In this document: in pieces, positions 1 to 7,304 of the stretch | How the letters are laid out: each line of letters starts with the position of its first letter | Position numbering within the stretch: the first letter of the stretch is position 1 | Translations under genes and position numbers: made by a program | NCBI GenBank assembly: GCA_947627215.1 | Contig: CANQVD010000026.1 | Span: 1-53,822 of the forward strand | Origin: an uncultured Eisenbergiella sp. | Lineage (GTDB): Bacteria; Bacillota; Clostridia; Lachnospirales; Lachnospiraceae | Length of the DNA: 53,822 bases | Direction: 5' to 3' | The notes under the pieces: model-generated | Database searches by the model: none | Seen by the model: the letters and a program-made list of their open reading frames with translations, nothing else | What the model was told of the DNA's origin: nothing

Positions 1-63
1 TTTACCACTTTTCCCACGTTTCGTTAAGCAAGTTACGATGCAAGCATCGGGGAATGTACCCTC

Positions 64-270
64 CTATGATTCAAATATATCCTGAAAGATATAATGATGC
101 ATTTGAAGAAGATGGGCATAATCATAGGCACCATATAAAGGCTTTATCGCTATTTCTTTCAGCCGATAAGTTACATAATCTGCTTCTGCTTCATCCAGAA
201 GATTTTTATCACGAATGTCCAACAGATTCTTCAGGACATCACAATCCTCATACAGATAGATATCCTGCAT
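64..270 (-). pseudogene. Fic/Doc family AMP-transferase toxin, N-terminal fragment
   Basis: The 68 codons from ATG 270 (RBS AGAGGG) read as the start of a class I Fic protein, including the stretch YLYEDCDVLKN and the helix ending HHYIFQDIFE. Family members normally continue with a Trp-Ala-Gly segment and later the catalytic HPFx(D/E)GNGR loop. Here a TAG follows FES directly and the catalytic loop is absent. Downstream of the stop the same frame stays open to the window edge but does not look like Fic. The antitoxin gene lies 4 bases upstream, the usual antitoxin-toxin order. The fragment cannot adenylylate targets. The break coincides with a direct repeat also found at 8760, so it is probably a recombination scar. 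Homology is clear; the cause of truncation is inferred. Confidence 0.75.
65..84. repeat. left copy of a direct repeat bracketing the accessory island
   Basis: The 20 bases here match 8760-8777 in the same orientation except for a two-base AT indel. The repeat covers the last intact Fic codons (QDIFE) and the point where the Fic reading frame departs from its family. It may be an attachment-site-like junction, but this is inference because no integrase gene is visible. Confidence 0.45.
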
Positions 271-274
271 TCTC

Positions 275-442
275 TTATCCCTCTTTTACTTTGTATTTCT
301 TGTCAAGATACCGCTTAATATCCTCCATGGTAACTTCTCCGCGCTTTTCTTTTTCAATATACTCTTTAAATTCTTCTGTCGGCTCAAGACCGTCTACTTT
401 TATCATACCTACTGCATAATCCCATGCCTGCGTATTCGTCAT
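275..442 (-). CDS. VbhA-like antitoxin of a Fic module
   Basis: This 55-residue acidic/basic helical protein begins MTNTQAWDYAVGMIKVDG and continues with EPTEEFKEYIEKEKRGEVT. That is the pattern of the antitoxin VbhA family, whose inhibitory helix places a Glu in the Fic active site to block AMP transfer. The start at 442 is chosen because GGAGGGA sits just upstream; a longer in-frame extension has no ribosome site. It is followed within 5 bases by the Fic gene, so the two form a toxin-antitoxin operon in which only the antitoxin is intact. Without a working toxin it may be relic or may neutralise Fic proteins elsewhere in the genome. The family call rests on sequence pattern and position. 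Confidence 0.7.
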   Translation of the reverse strand: MTNTQAWDYAVGMIKVDGLEPTEEFKEYIEKEKRGEVTMEDIKRYLDKKYKVKEG

Positions 443-485
443 GTGTATTCCCTCCGTCCATAATCTTTGATTTGCTGTTATATTA

Positions 486-1139
486 TCATTTACCGCTATG
501 ATCCTCAATAAATCTGCCAGATTCTTTATTCGTCAAACGTCCCCTGCGCTGTAATTTTTTTGACAGACCCGTTTTACCCTTTTTCTCCCTTTTGATCGCC
601 TGGCTCCGCTTTTCCGCGACAAAAACAAAATATCCATTGATCCTGTAGATCTTAACGCCGCCAAATACAGAGATCAGTTTGTTCTTATACCAATCGAGCC
701 TTTTGGTGACCATGATCAGTTTCCCGCCCAAAACGAGTTTTTTAAATCCTGTCTCGATAAAGCGTTTGGGGACAGAAAAGTCCGCATGATACGGCGGATT
801 GGATAATATCAGCGTAAAATCGTTTTCTTCCACACGATCATAACCGTTGCTCAATCGGATGTCGATATTGGGTACGCCGTTCAGGGCCGCATTTCTTTTC
901 GCGAAATCCACTGCCGGTTCGGATATATCACACATGATCACATTCTCTTCGCCGATCAGTTTCGCGGCAAGGATTCCGACCACACCATACCCGCAGCCCA
1001 GGTCCAACACCTTATCGCCGGGAAGAAAATCCACAACCGACAGCATGGACATCGTACCGGCGTCAATTCCATGGGGCGAAAAAAGAGCATCATCCGTTTG
1101 AAATTTTAAATCGATATCTTTAATCCTTGCTGAAATCAT
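486..1139 (-). CDS. RsmC-like class I SAM methyltransferase (small-domain family)
   Basis: A 217-residue protein with SAM-binding motif I (VLDLGCGYGVVG, about residues 44-55) and the catalytic NPPY motif at about 114-117. NPPY marks amino methylation of a base, as in the 16S rRNA guanine N2-methyltransferases RsmC/RsmD and the MTS fold. The C-terminal 40 residues are strongly basic, suiting an RNA substrate. It is shorter than E. coli RsmC because it lacks the N-terminal pseudo-domain, which is normal for Firmicutes homologues. Start ATG 1139 has GGGAGA upstream. It is a stand-alone minus-strand unit in a row of unrelated small enzymes. The exact target is unknown. Confidence 0.8.
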   Translation of the reverse strand: MISARIKDIDLKFQTDDALFSPHGIDAGTMSMLSVVDFLPGDKVLDLGCGYGVVGILAAKLIGEENVIMCDISEPAVDFAKRNAALNGVPNIDIRLSNGYDRVEENDFTLILSNPPYHADFSVPKRFIETGFKKLVLGGKLIMVTKRLDWYKNKLISVFGGVKIYRINGYFVFVAEKRSQAIKREKKGKTGLSKKLQRRGRLTNKESGRFIEDHSGK

Positions 1140-1207
1140 AAGTATCTCCCGAACAGAGCGGCGACACTCCTCTTTGACCGGTTTCCCTGAGGCGATATCC
1201 CACGTTA

Positions 1208-1858
1208 TCAGCGTGCAAGCAGGGTGTAAGTGGCTTCCCAGTTTCGCATGATCCGCACATCTGAAAAGCCTGCTTTCTTCAGGACCTCAATTTCATGCTC
1301 CACGGTCAGCGGCGTGTCATAGTGATAAAACGCATTTACTTCAAGTCCCTGCTCCGTTTTCAGCTTTTCTAATTCGGAAAAGTAAAAATGCTCTGCTTCT
1401 TCCGACTCTGCGAAATAATCTGTCAGAACGAAATACCCGTTATCGGTCAGCGCGGTATTCAGCTTCTGATACAGTTCCAGCTTTTGCGCGGCGGTGAAGT
1501 GATGGAGCGATTCGACTGACACGGCGGCGTCAAAACAGTTTGCCTCAAAAGGAACATCAAAATAGGAACCGCAGATCAGCCTGATCTTACGGTCCGAAAA
1601 TTTCCGATTCAGCGCTGACAGCATATCGGAAGACAGATCTATCCCTGTCACCGACGCACCGCCGTTCAGGGCAAAGTAATATTCAAGTTCAAGACCCGTA
1701 CCGCAGCCCAGATCCAGCACATTTGCATCTCGTTCCAACGGCAGCAAGGCCGCTGTATAGGGATAAAACTCTTTTGCGCCCTTGATCTCCGTCATCATAT
1801 GCTCGTCATATCCGTTCAAACGGGCGGTGAAAAAAGCATCCATTTTCTCAAGTTTCAT
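1208..1858 (-). CDS. class I SAM-dependent methyltransferase (Methyltransf_11/25 type)
   Basis: A 216-residue Rossmann-fold methyltransferase. Motif I is VLDLGCGTGLELEYY, followed by an acidic SAM-ribose strand (VTGIDLS) and FDAAVSVESLHHF, typical of small-molecule methylases. No NPPY motif is present, so a nucleic-acid amino target is unlikely. The start at 1858 gives MKLEKMDAFFTARLNGYDEHM, a common beginning for this family, with GGAGA upstream. In-frame starts further upstream lack ribosome sites. Substrate unknown; the neighbours are likewise stand-alone modifying enzymes. Confidence 0.8.
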   Translation of the reverse strand: MKLEKMDAFFTARLNGYDEHMMTEIKGAKEFYPYTAALLPLERDANVLDLGCGTGLELEYYFALNGGASVTGIDLSSDMLSALNRKFSDRKIRLICGSYFDVPFEANCFDAAVSVESLHHFTAAQKLELYQKLNTALTDNGYFVLTDYFAESEEAEHFYFSELEKLKTEQGLEVNAFYHYDTPLTVEHEIEVLKKAGFSDVRIMRNWEATYTLLAR

Positions 1859-2048
1859 AGGAATCTCCATTCCGAAACGGGAATTACCAATTCTATTTTG
1901 CGGTGAGAATATGCCCAATATCCGTTCCGGCAAAGCCGCATTTTCGACATAAACGTTCCGGATTAGATGGATTATTCATTTTCCCGGAAACCGTTGCGAA
2001 CTTTGCCTTATTCTTCATTTTAGAGAGCAGCGTATTTACTGCGTAAAG

Positions 2049-3077
2049 TTATACACTCACGCCGCTTTCCAAAATAGCAAAAGTCTTTTCCTCACAATTG
2101 ATCTCGGCAAGTGCGCCGTAAGGCAAAACAAACCCAGGAGACGAGTGGCCAAAATTCAGTCCGTACAATACAGGAATTGCGCAGGAATATGTACCGGAGA
2201 TGATTTCTCTGATCCTCTGCGACCGCCGTGAAAAGGAGCCGTTCTCGTTGGCCTTCCCAATAATGATCCCGTTGAGTTTCTGCAAAATACCATTCTCGCC
2301 CAGGTAATGGAAAAAAATACTTACGGCAGTTTCATCAAAAAATTCCGGTATATCCTCCACAAACAGGATCGCCCCATCATAATCTTCCGGTTTGAGCGCA
2401 ATAGCGGAATCTTCAAGTTCCATGAGTCCTGTGTGGCCGCCTATCAATCGTCCTGTTACAGTCCCTATTCCCTGGATAAGAACGTACCCATCGTTTGGAT
2501 AATACTTTCTTCTTGTTTCGGCATGGAGATAGTCTAACGGCTCAAATGTCCAATCGGGAGAAGGCTCTATCTGCCCAATGGCCTGTGTGTCAAATAACGT
2601 TTTCAGAAACCATTTTTTACTATAACTATGCCATCCGGACTGGTCCGATATAGGATGGAACAGATTGCTGCCATAAAAAGAGGACAGTCCACAGCGATAA
2701 CACAGCAAATGAATATTCATAACATCCGAATATCCGATAAAAATTTTAGGATGGCCTGAAATTGCTTTTGCGTCTATGTAAGGGATGACTTTTATGCTGT
2801 CATTTCCTCCAACATTGGCAATAACTGCATCAACAGCATCATTTTCAAATGCCCATATGATATCTTCCGCCCGTGCTTTCGGGTTCTTTGACAAATAATC
2901 GGAACCCCTCATCGAATTTGGCGCGGCAACTACCTGAAGACCGATTTCCCGCAGGCGGGAAATCCCTAAATCGTATACCCACCTTGTTTCCGTGTCGCCC
3001 GCCCAACCGTTACATGGGCTGACGGTTGCGATCGTATCGCCTTTTGCCAGACGCCTTGGTTTCATAAGTGTTTTCAT
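2049..3077 (-). CDS. S66 family serine peptidase, MccF / LD-carboxypeptidase-like
   Basis: This 342-residue cytoplasmic protein has the S66 catalytic set in order: nucleophile Ser117 in GYSD, Glu241 in LFVEDIPE and His311 in NFGHSSP. S66 enzymes include LD-carboxypeptidase A, which trims murein tetrapeptides, and MccF, which cleaves the amide of microcin C and its processed aminoacyl adenylate to give immunity. The long N-terminal half, the linker and the AGDTE segment look closer to MccF-type proteins than to LdcA. That is a family-level impression and not proof. A self-immunity or detoxification role would fit an accessory island. The length matches the family. Confidence 0.78.
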   Translation of the reverse strand: MKTLMKPRRLAKGDTIATVSPCNGWAGDTETRWVYDLGISRLREIGLQVVAAPNSMRGSDYLSKNPKARAEDIIWAFENDAVDAVIANVGGNDSIKVIPYIDAKAISGHPKIFIGYSDVMNIHLLCYRCGLSSFYGSNLFHPISDQSGWHSYSKKWFLKTLFDTQAIGQIEPSPDWTFEPLDYLHAETRRKYYPNDGYVLIQGIGTVTGRLIGGHTGLMELEDSAIALKPEDYDGAILFVEDIPEFFDETAVSIFFHYLGENGILQKLNGIIIGKANENGSFSRRSQRIREIISGTYSCAIPVLYGLNFGHSSPGFVLPYGALAEINCEEKTFAILESGVSV

Positions 3078-3105
3078 GATTCCATTCCCTAAAACAACCC
3101 CTCAT

Positions 3106-3627
3106 TCAGACACATTTCGATAAATACAATACAAGATCATCGTCATTGCAGCAATCACGGTACGGCTCACAGATCTGATCCCTATACCAGACGCCGCTCC
3201 CGTCCGGAATGTATCCCCGCTTGACATACATTCTCTGGGCGCTTCCGTATCCGCTGTGCAGTCCCACGCCGAGATATACCACGTCCGAATAAGAGAACGC
3301 GATCTGTTCCGCAACATCCATGAGCTTGCCGCCAATGCCTCTGCGCCTGTATTTCTCCAGAACGCCGAAGTCAACGATCTCCGCATAGCCCCGACCCGCG
3401 AACGCGCCGCTCCTGGCATCGGGATAAACGTTGATATATCCGGCAACATTCCCATTCCATTCGGCCACCAATGCGATCGCTCTGCCCTCGGCCTGGTGTC
3501 TCAGCCTCATTTCATATTTATCGGTCGTCGCCTGCCAGCCCTGCGCGATTTCTTCCTCTGTAATGATCTGGGCATCGCTCTGCTGCAGATCCCGGATTAC
3601 AATTCCATTTTCATCATAATAGACCAT
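3106..3627 (-). CDS. GNAT family N-acetyltransferase
   Basis: A 173-residue protein with the acetyl-CoA pyrophosphate loop RRRGIGGKLM at about residues 94-103 and the preceding strand YAEIVDFGVLEKY, the core of the Gcn5-related fold. It transfers an acetyl group from acetyl-CoA to an amine; the substrate is not recognisable. The start at 3627 is preferred over the ATG two codons upstream because AGGAGA lies 8 bases before 3627 but only 2 before the other. It is the intact acetyltransferase of the island; a broken one lies at 4063-4380. Confidence 0.8.
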   Translation of the reverse strand: MVYYDENGIVIRDLQQSDAQIITEEEIAQGWQATTDKYEMRLRHQAEGRAIALVAEWNGNVAGYINVYPDARSGAFAGRGYAEIVDFGVLEKYRRRGIGGKLMDVAEQIAFSYSDVVYLGVGLHSGYGSAQRMYVKRGYIPDGSGVWYRDQICEPYRDCCNDDDLVLYLSKCV

Positions 3628-3659
3628 ACCCATATCTCCTGTAAATTACGTTTGACCGG

Positions 3660-4136
3660 TCACTCCCGCTCTGTCCGAATGGTAAACTGTTCCGGAAGAT
3701 TGAAAATGTCTGTTTTCAGAAAGATAGGATAGAAATATTCATCCCGCAGCCGTTCAAATGCAAGCCATTCAAAGTCATGCGTATGGCGGCCTTCCTGGAG
3801 CGTAAACCGTTCCCCCTTGTCCAATAACCCCGTCCCGGAAATGTCCATCAGATAATAGATGCAGATCTCATGATAATCCAGCCGGTCAACATCTTCGGTA
3901 AAGAAACTCTGATTCAGCCATAAAGGGCGAATGATTTCAGGCGTGATATTCAGTTCTTCCTCCACCTCTCTGACCACCGCATGCTCAGCAGTTTCTCCCA
4001 TCTGAACTCTGCCCCCGGGCAAATAAAAATATGGGGAACGTTCGTCGTGCATTGCCAGGATTTTATTGTTCGAGATAATGACAGCACAAACCCTGTAATT
4101 GAACTTTTTGCGTCCGGAAATATAGGTGATGTCCAT
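3660..4136 (-). CDS. Nudix hydrolase (first of three)
   Basis: A 158-residue protein with a full Nudix box: GGRVQMGE, seven residues, then REVEEEL (about residues 40-62). The final Gly of the motif is replaced by Asn. Nudix enzymes hydrolyse nucleoside diphosphates linked to another moiety, using metal held by the REUxEE glutamates. The substrate here cannot be inferred. The start ATG 4136 follows GGAAGGGAGG. The gene abuts, on the 5' side, the remnant of an acetyltransferase whose open frame runs 74 bases into it. Confidence 0.82.
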   Translation of the reverse strand: MDITYISGRKKFNYRVCAVIISNNKILAMHDERSPYFYLPGGRVQMGETAEHAVVREVEEELNITPEIIRPLWLNQSFFTEDVDRLDYHEICIYYLMDISGTGLLDKGERFTLQEGRHTHDFEWLAFERLRDEYFYPIFLKTDIFNLPEQFTIRTERE

Positions 4137-4380
4137 TCATATGCCTCCCTTCCAATGCCGGTTCTATGTTCCTGCTGAACTTGATACAAGCGAAAAGCTT
4201 TGTCAAGTTATCGTTTCCGCTCCATTTGCTTATAAGAGTATCATCTTCTTCAAATCTATTAAGGATTTTCTCCCACTTTTTCATATCCTGTTCTTCATTC
4301 GGAGGATATTTTGTCAGGTAATCAAAATACAGCGTCTTTAAATCATGTACATCTTTGCCGTTTGCTTTTCTAATGTTCAT
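4063..4380 (-). pseudogene. broken GNAT acetyltransferase, N-terminal remnant
   Basis: Codons 1-48 (4237-4380) look like the start of a GNAT acetyltransferase: MNIRKANGKDVHDLKTLYF, then YPPNEEQDMKKWEKIL. Family members then carry the acetyl-CoA loop, but here the frame turns into unrelated sequence after FEEDD. That sequence includes a short repeat shared with 5657-5689, and it runs into the Nudix gene. About two thirds of the gene is missing. The loss looks like a deletion joining the remnant to the next cassette. Start ATG 4380 has a weak AGGAGA-like site upstream. It is not expected to be active. Confidence 0.6.
4163..4195. repeat. short dispersed repeat, copy 1
   Basis: TCTATGTTCCTGCTG followed by a TTGATACAA block. 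The same 34-base stretch recurs at 5657-5689 with about six differences, in the same orientation. This copy lies where the acetyltransferase remnant loses homology, just upstream of the Nudix ribosome site. It may be a recombination point between gene cassettes; that is inference. Confidence 0.5.
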
Positions 4381-4414
4381 AATTTATCTCCTAAATCGCA
4401 ATGCTGTTATTCGC

Positions 4415-4873
4415 TTAAAATTCGAGGTGTCGAGGTGGGAACGCAGGCAAAAATCCCCGTCGCTTTGCCTCATTTATTAAATGTGGTTGGATATTAGGAT
4501 ATGTCCATCTTTCCGGCAGCTCATCCAGCAGCGCGATTTCCTCAATTTCACTATGTAACTCTGTTTCAAAAGACTCAATATCGGCAAAAAACAACATACC
4601 GAAGGTTTCCTCGCCATCAAAATTATCAGGTGCTGTAACAGAATATACACAAACAGGTTTTATTTCAAATTTTACAGCGCTGGTTTCTTCATAGAGTTCC
4701 CGCTTCGCCGTATCCATAATATTTTCTCCCGCCTCCCTATGACCTCCAGGGATTTCCCATGTATCTCTGTCCTTATGCCTGCAGAAAACATATTGATCCT
4801 GTGTTTTGGAAATAATGACCGCGAACTTAAGCAATTCATCTTCTACACTTTCATAAAATTTAACCTCTGTCAT
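4415..4873 (-). CDS. Nudix hydrolase (second of three)
   Basis: A 152-residue protein with a Nudix box GGHREAGE, seven residues, then RELYEET (about residues 44-66); the motif Gly after EET is Ser. Before it, ISKTQDQYVFCRHKDRDTWEIPGG is the usual substrate-strand pattern of MutT-like members. The start at 4873 (MTEVKFYESV) is chosen because AGGAGG lies 9 bases upstream; the frame is open for 29 more codons without a ribosome site. Sequence similarity to the other two Nudix proteins here is confined to the motif, so these are independent acquisitions and not tandem duplicates. Substrate unknown. Confidence 0.82.
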   Translation of the reverse strand: MTEVKFYESVEDELLKFAVIISKTQDQYVFCRHKDRDTWEIPGGHREAGENIMDTAKRELYEETSAVKFEIKPVCVYSVTAPDNFDGEETFGMLFFADIESFETELHSEIEEIALLDELPERWTYPNIQPHLINEAKRRGFLPAFPPRHLEF

Positions 4874-4979
4874 CCAAACCTTTCCTCCTACCCATTCTTT
4901 CATTTTGGGAAAACGTGAATTTACCATATCCCTATTTCCCTGTATATTCTCTCCGTCCAATAACGTCTTGATTTCCTAC

Positions 4980-5069
4980 ATGGCGGTAACCAATGCTATT
5001 CAAAGCGGCAACGACGTCATTGAACAAAGAGTAATCTCTTATGATACAGAAAAAAGACTTTCTTACTAA
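4980..5069 (+). other. possible C-terminal remnant of a plus-strand gene
   Basis: A short plus-strand frame begins MAVTNAIQSGNDVIEQRV and ends DTEKRLSY before TAA. Its composition is protein-like, and it is the only plus-strand coding-looking stretch between two minus-strand genes. There is no ribosome site before the ATG, and the frame continues a few codons upstream, so it would be the tail of a lost gene. I do not recognise the family. It may be chance. Confidence 0.2.
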
Positions 5070-5551
5070 AACGCCGGGAATTGTATAAATTCAACCTTGT
5101 CTCCGTCAGCAACGCCAACATACATTTCCGCTGTATATTTTCCCTTCTCTAAGTAATGCTCTATAACATATTTGGCGGTATAAGGCATCTTCAATTCGTG
5201 TAACTTATTCATTGGAAACCACTTTAAAATTCCTTCGTTTGATACGAGGTCAAAATCCTGTTTCAGACGCGCGAAAAAATAATAGTTTTGCCGCACTTCT
5301 TCCTTTGTACGCCTTAATGTAATATACCTTAAGGAAAAGTCCTCAATATCGTCTCCCGTTATCCCGAGTTCTTCCTGCATTTCCCGCAGTACGCAGGCCC
5401 TGGAATCGTTCAATTCATTTTCTTCAAAATGCCCACCTGCAGAACCTGTCCAAACATTATTTACGACTCTGCCGCCTTGTCTGTACAACAATAGCATATT
5501 CTCATCATTCACCAAATAAATTGAAGTCATATTTCGCAATCTGCCAAGCAT
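5066..5551 (-). CDS. Nudix hydrolase (third of three)
   Basis: A 161-residue protein with N-terminal MTSIYLVNDENMLLLYR and a Nudix region GGHFEENE, then REMQEELG. The spacer between the first Glu and the REMQEE helix is nine residues, two longer than the classical seven; the catalytic REUxEE glutamates are kept. This variant is typical of a Firmicutes subgroup described only as NUDIX domain proteins. The ATG at 5551 is preferred over a TTG four codons upstream because AGGAG and GAGG are correctly spaced only for the ATG. It is the first gene after the repeat-bearing gap at 5564-5707. Confidence 0.8.
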   Translation of the reverse strand: MLGRLRNMTSIYLVNDENMLLLYRQGGRVVNNVWTGSAGGHFEENELNDSRACVLREMQEELGITGDDIEDFSLRYITLRRTKEEVRQNYYFFARLKQDFDLVSNEGILKWFPMNKLHELKMPYTAKYVIEHYLEKGKYTAEMYVGVADGDKVEFIQFPAF

Positions 5552-5656
5552 AATGATCCTCAACTCCTGTTTTATTTCCCTATGCCATCCTTAAATTTAA
5601 CGCAAAGATGCATTTTTGATTTCCCCCAACCTTGTATCAAACTCCGTAAGATGATA

Positions 5657-5689
5657 TCTATGTTCCTGCTGGCTTTGATACAAACAGAA
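5657..5689. repeat. short dispersed repeat, copy 2, with inverted flank
   Basis: This matches 4163-4195. Here the block TTTGATACAA (5674-5683) also has an inverted partner TTGTATCAAA at 5632-5641, giving a 10-bp stem with a 32-base loop. It lies about 20 bases beyond the stop of the methyltransferase at 5708-6457, in the gap before the third Nudix gene. Confidence 0.5.
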
Positions 5690-5707
5690 ATTTTTCAAAA
5701 AAGCAGT

Positions 5708-6457
5708 TTATACAGTTTTTTTACACCGAAAAAACACAAAATCAGGACAGTGTATCGTTCCGCCAAACATATCCGGATACTGCACTCTCATTTCATCAGA
5801 TATATGTGATTCCTGACATTCTTCGATGATAAAACCGGATTTGATTATCAAATTCAGCAGACTGGAAAAGGTTCTATGGTAAAGTTCATAATCATCCAAT
5901 ACCCATTTTATTTTTCTGCACCCTTCCACAAAATAGTTGCTGATATTTGCATATAAACGCTCTCCTGATTCCGAGCGGGTGTATCTGTCATAGGTTCCGT
6001 CATATGCCGTTGCCATTGGATGGGACATACTGAAAACAAGTTGTGCCTCTTCTTTCATCAACATGGAAATGTTCTTCAATAGAGTATCAAAATCTTCAAC
6101 ATAATCAAATACCAAAGAACTTGTGACCAGATCAAACTGCCTGCCTATATGGTCAATATCTTCCATTGCCATCTGCTGATAGGTAATATTACATGCCTTG
6201 TTGTGCGCTCTTGCGTATTCCAGCATTTTTTCGGAAATATCAATCCCCAGAACTGACGCGGCACCCATTTCGGAATACTGTTTTGCATGCTGCCCCATGC
6301 CGCAGCCGATATCCAGAATCTCCTTTCCCTGCAGGTCAGGAAGCATGGAAAGCAAAATAGGAGTTTCAATACAATCATTAAAATTGATTTTATTGCTCCT
6401 GATCTTTTGAAAGTTCTCAAAGAAAACCTCATTGTCGTAGATGTTTTGTTTTGACAT
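5708..6457 (-). CDS. class I SAM-dependent methyltransferase
   Basis: A 249-residue methyltransferase beginning MSKQNIYDNEVFFENFQKIR, with motif I EILDIGCGMGQHAKQY and post-motif SVLGIDISEKML. The MSHPMATAYDG and FVEGCRKIKWVL segments are typical of a widespread Firmicutes small-molecule methyltransferase group. The start at 6457 follows AGGAGG with 8-base spacing; an in-frame extension of 18 codons has no ribosome site. It is not similar to the methyltransferase at 1208-1858 beyond motif I. Substrate unknown. Confidence 0.82.
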   Translation of the reverse strand: MSKQNIYDNEVFFENFQKIRSNKINFNDCIETPILLSMLPDLQGKEILDIGCGMGQHAKQYSEMGAASVLGIDISEKMLEYARAHNKACNITYQQMAMEDIDHIGRQFDLVTSSLVFDYVEDFDTLLKNISMLMKEEAQLVFSMSHPMATAYDGTYDRYTRSESGERLYANISNYFVEGCRKIKWVLDDYELYHRTFSSLLNLIIKSGFIIEECQESHISDEMRVQYPDMFGGTIHCPDFVFFRCKKTV

Positions 6458-6547
6458 GCCTATATCCTCCTGAACGAAGAAAAGTATAGCACATTTTTCT
6501 ATCCCGAACAATACAGATGATAAAGGCGGCGGCTTATAAGCGGCCTG

Positions 6548-6583
6548 AATTTCCCCCGGTGCGTATTAAATTTCCCTCCGGTG
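6548..6583 (+). repeat. tandem operator-like repeat upstream of abrB-like gene
   Basis: Two direct copies of AATTTCCC(T)CCGGTG occur at 6548-6561 and 6569-6583, about 21 bases apart, immediately before the -35 box. Spaced direct repeats of this kind are typical sites for AbrB/MazE-type autoregulation, but that role is inferred. Confidence 0.45.
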
Positions 6584-6612
6584 TTTACTTTCGATCAATT
6601 TGGGAATATAAT
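6584..6612 (+). promoter_or_regulatory. sigma-A promoter of the abrB-like gene
   Basis: TTTACT (6584-6589), 17-base spacer, TATAAT (6607-6612). It lies 52 bases before the start codon and directly after the tandem repeats. Confidence 0.65.
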
Positions 6613-6663
6613 AATATTGAACTCAAGTTTTCTTTAGATTTCAAGAATGAAGGGGTGAATTTT

Positions 6664-6771
6664 ATGAATTTAGCAAAAGTTTCTGCTAACGGTCAGATTA
6701 CAGTACCGATAGAAATCCGTCGTCTGCTCGGCCTCAAGTCCGGCGATAAAATCCTGTTTTTCCAGAAATAG
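6664..6771 (+). CDS. AbrB/MazE-type antitoxin, truncated
   Basis: Only 35 codons: MNLAKVSANGQITVPIEIRR, then LLGLKSGDKILFFQK and TAG. This is the swapped-hairpin AbrB DNA-binding half, VSANGQITVPxEIRxxLGLxxGD. Family members normally run on for another 10-50 residues that finish the fold and bind the toxin. The TAG falls one base before the convergent ybaK stop, so the 3' part and any toxin gene seem to have been lost in a rearrangement. The start ATG 6664 has AGGGGTGA upstream. The gene keeps a good promoter and operator-like repeats. It may still make a short DNA-binding peptide, but this is not certain. Confidence 0.6.
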   Translation: MNLAKVSANGQITVPIEIRRLLGLKSGDKILFFQK

Positions 6772-6772
6772 A

Positions 6773-7249
6773 TCAATCCCACCCTTTGCAGACATCGATC
6801 CATGCGGCAAATCCGGAATACGTTTCCAGTTCGGCTATGGTCAGTTCGATTGCGCTGTTGCTGCTCCCGCAGGCCGGAAACACGGTTTGAAATCTTTTCA
6901 GCGATATGTCAAGATATACTGCAACGCCATCGTTGACCGCAAACGGGCAGACTCCGCCGACAGCATGACCGATCAGGGCCGCCGCTTCATCCGGAGACAG
7001 CATTTTTGCCTTTGTTCCAAATTGTGCCTTATATTTCGGATTATCTATTTTGGCGTCTCCCGCCGTCACGATCAGGACAGGGCTGCTGTCGCTGTTTCCC
7101 CTGAACGAAAGCGTTTTCGCGATCCGGCCGGGCTCACAATGCAGCGCTTTGGCGGCAAGCTCGACCGTCGCGCTGGAAACCTCAAATTCCTGTATCCGGC
7201 TTTCCATCCCGTATTTCCTGAAATATTCTTTGACTCTTTTGACCGACAT
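6773..7249 (-). CDS. YbaK/EbsC-family aminoacyl-tRNA deacylase
   Basis: A 158-residue protein of the YbaK/ProX editing superfamily. Visible features are the helix MSVKRVKEYFRKYGME, the conserved lysine segment IAKTLSFRG, and the glycine loop GGVCPFAV that binds the 3' end of tRNA. Family members hydrolyse mischarged tRNA such as Cys-tRNAPro or Ala-tRNAPro in trans. The start at 7249 follows AGGAGG; the frame is open for 26 more codons but without a ribosome site. It is convergent with the truncated abrB-like gene, with one base between stops. Which tRNA it edits cannot be told. Confidence 0.82.
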   Translation of the reverse strand: MSVKRVKEYFRKYGMESRIQEFEVSSATVELAAKALHCEPGRIAKTLSFRGNSDSSPVLIVTAGDAKIDNPKYKAQFGTKAKMLSPDEAAALIGHAVGGVCPFAVNDGVAVYLDISLKRFQTVFPACGSSNSAIELTIAELETYSGFAAWIDVCKGWD

Positions 7250-7304
7250 TTTCCTGCCTCCTGATATCCGCTCCCGCAGCGGCGTTATTTTTCTGCAACC
7301 AACG

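Noticed and set aside
64-6771. Integron gene-cassette array
   Set aside because: Cassette-like content, but no integron integrase, no attI and no 7-bp attC core sites; the shared 34-base repeat occurs only twice.
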